In this document: positions 63,805 through 64,000 of the stretch, one piece after another
How positions within the stretch are numbered: position 1 is the first letter of the stretch
Layout of the letters: every line of letters begins with the position of its first letter
Assembly: GCF_018449545.1 (NCBI RefSeq)
Contig: NZ_JAAVUR010000019.1
Location: 22,524-86,523 of the forward strand
Reading direction: 5' to 3'
Origin: Granulicella sp. dw_53
GTDB taxonomy: Bacteria; Acidobacteriota; Terriglobia; Terriglobales; Acidobacteriaceae
DNA: 64,000 nucleotides
Made by a program: the position numbers and the translations under genes
Notes under the pieces: model-generated
Database searches by the model: none
Seen by the model: only the letters and a program-made list of their open reading frames with translations
Told to the model about the DNA's origin: nothing

Positions 63805-64000
63805 TTATCGCGTCAGCGGTAACGCAGTCACCCATTCTGAGGAGAAGGTAGAAGCGGGTAGACCCGCGCCGTTGTAAAGCGCAGGTGGAACAACATTTGC
63901 CCAGGCATAGCGGACGAAACGCGGCCGCGAAACAGAGGGCGCCGACACCACTACGGACTCGCCCTCGATCTTCGCAACGGCAGAAACAAAAACGTGGTCG
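63805..64000 (-). CDS. sialate O-acetylesterase-like protein, C-terminus (partial)
   Basis: Only the last 65 codons are in the window; the gene continues beyond 64000. The minus-strand translation reads AKIEGESVVVSAPSVSRPR, then FVRYAWANVVPPALYNGAGL, then PASTFSSEW, stopping at TAA (63807-63805). This is the standard C-terminal block of SGNH-type sialate O-acetylesterases, which remove acetyl groups from sugars in polysaccharide-use loci. It lies just upstream of the LacI gene on the same strand. Confidence 0.75.
   Translation of the reverse strand, partial: DHVFVSAVAKIEGESVVVSAPSVSRPRFVRYAWANVVPPALYNGAGLPASTFSSEWVTALPLTR

Overview
The window looks like an accessory-rich stretch of an Acidobacteriota chromosome (Terriglobia/Acidobacteriaceae type). 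This rests on protein families typical of that group: a TIGR03435-type protein, a VWFA-related TIGR03436-type protein, an Oar-like TonB-dependent receptor with an N-terminal carboxypeptidase-regulatory domain, a propeller/Y_Y_Y sensor kinase, PEP-CTERM proteins and many large secreted glycoside hydrolases. No rRNA, tRNA or CRISPR array was recognised.

Layout. 0-9 kb is largely a gene graveyard. It holds a TniB-like transposition ATPase fragment, a frameshifted aspartyl-protease/PDZ gene, a histidine-kinase fragment and a MobF-type relaxase fragment. Between them are an intact Tat-exported Gfo/Idh/MocA oxidoreductase and several small proteins (KH domain, receiver-like). 9-16.4 kb holds intact AraC, TetR, AraC and SDR genes beside broken relatives: a second AraC, an alpha/beta hydrolase, a quinone oxidoreductase and another SDR. 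17-26.4 kb is carbohydrate-active: a GH106-like enzyme and a tandem duplication of [CE15-like esterase + PEP-CTERM protein] in which the first PEP-CTERM copy has lost its core. 28-32.8 kb has a GH16-like lipoprotein overlapping a propeller-type sensor kinase and its NarL-type regulator. 33-35.7 kb has GlcG-like, DJ-1/PfpI-like and zinc alcohol dehydrogenase genes. 37.8-42.4 kb has a second GH106-like enzyme and a VWFA-related protein. 43.4-45.8 kb has a secreted DNase II-like nuclease followed by a DUF2235 hydrolase.

The most interesting block is 48.1-55.2 kb, a candidate ribosomally made, modified peptide (RiPP) cluster. It begins with a 43-residue precursor-like gene ending in an alternating Asp/His tract. 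A perfect 10-bp hairpin follows, then an alphaKG-HExxH-type peptide beta-hydroxylase-like protein, a class I methyltransferase, a TIGR03435 protein, a Crp/Fnr regulator, an ABC exporter without a C39 protease domain, and a YopT-like (C58) cysteine protease with its Cys/His/Asp triad in place. A secreted M3 metallopeptidase is divergent to it. My reading is that the precursor is hydroxylated (probably on Asp or His) and perhaps methylated, its leader is cut by the YopT-like enzyme, and it is exported by the ABC transporter. The product, possibly a metal-binding peptide, is unknown.

55.3-64 kb returns to polysaccharide use: an Oar-like TonB receptor divergent from a LamG-GH2 enzyme, then a LacI regulator and the C-terminus of a sialate O-acetylesterase-like protein that runs off the window.
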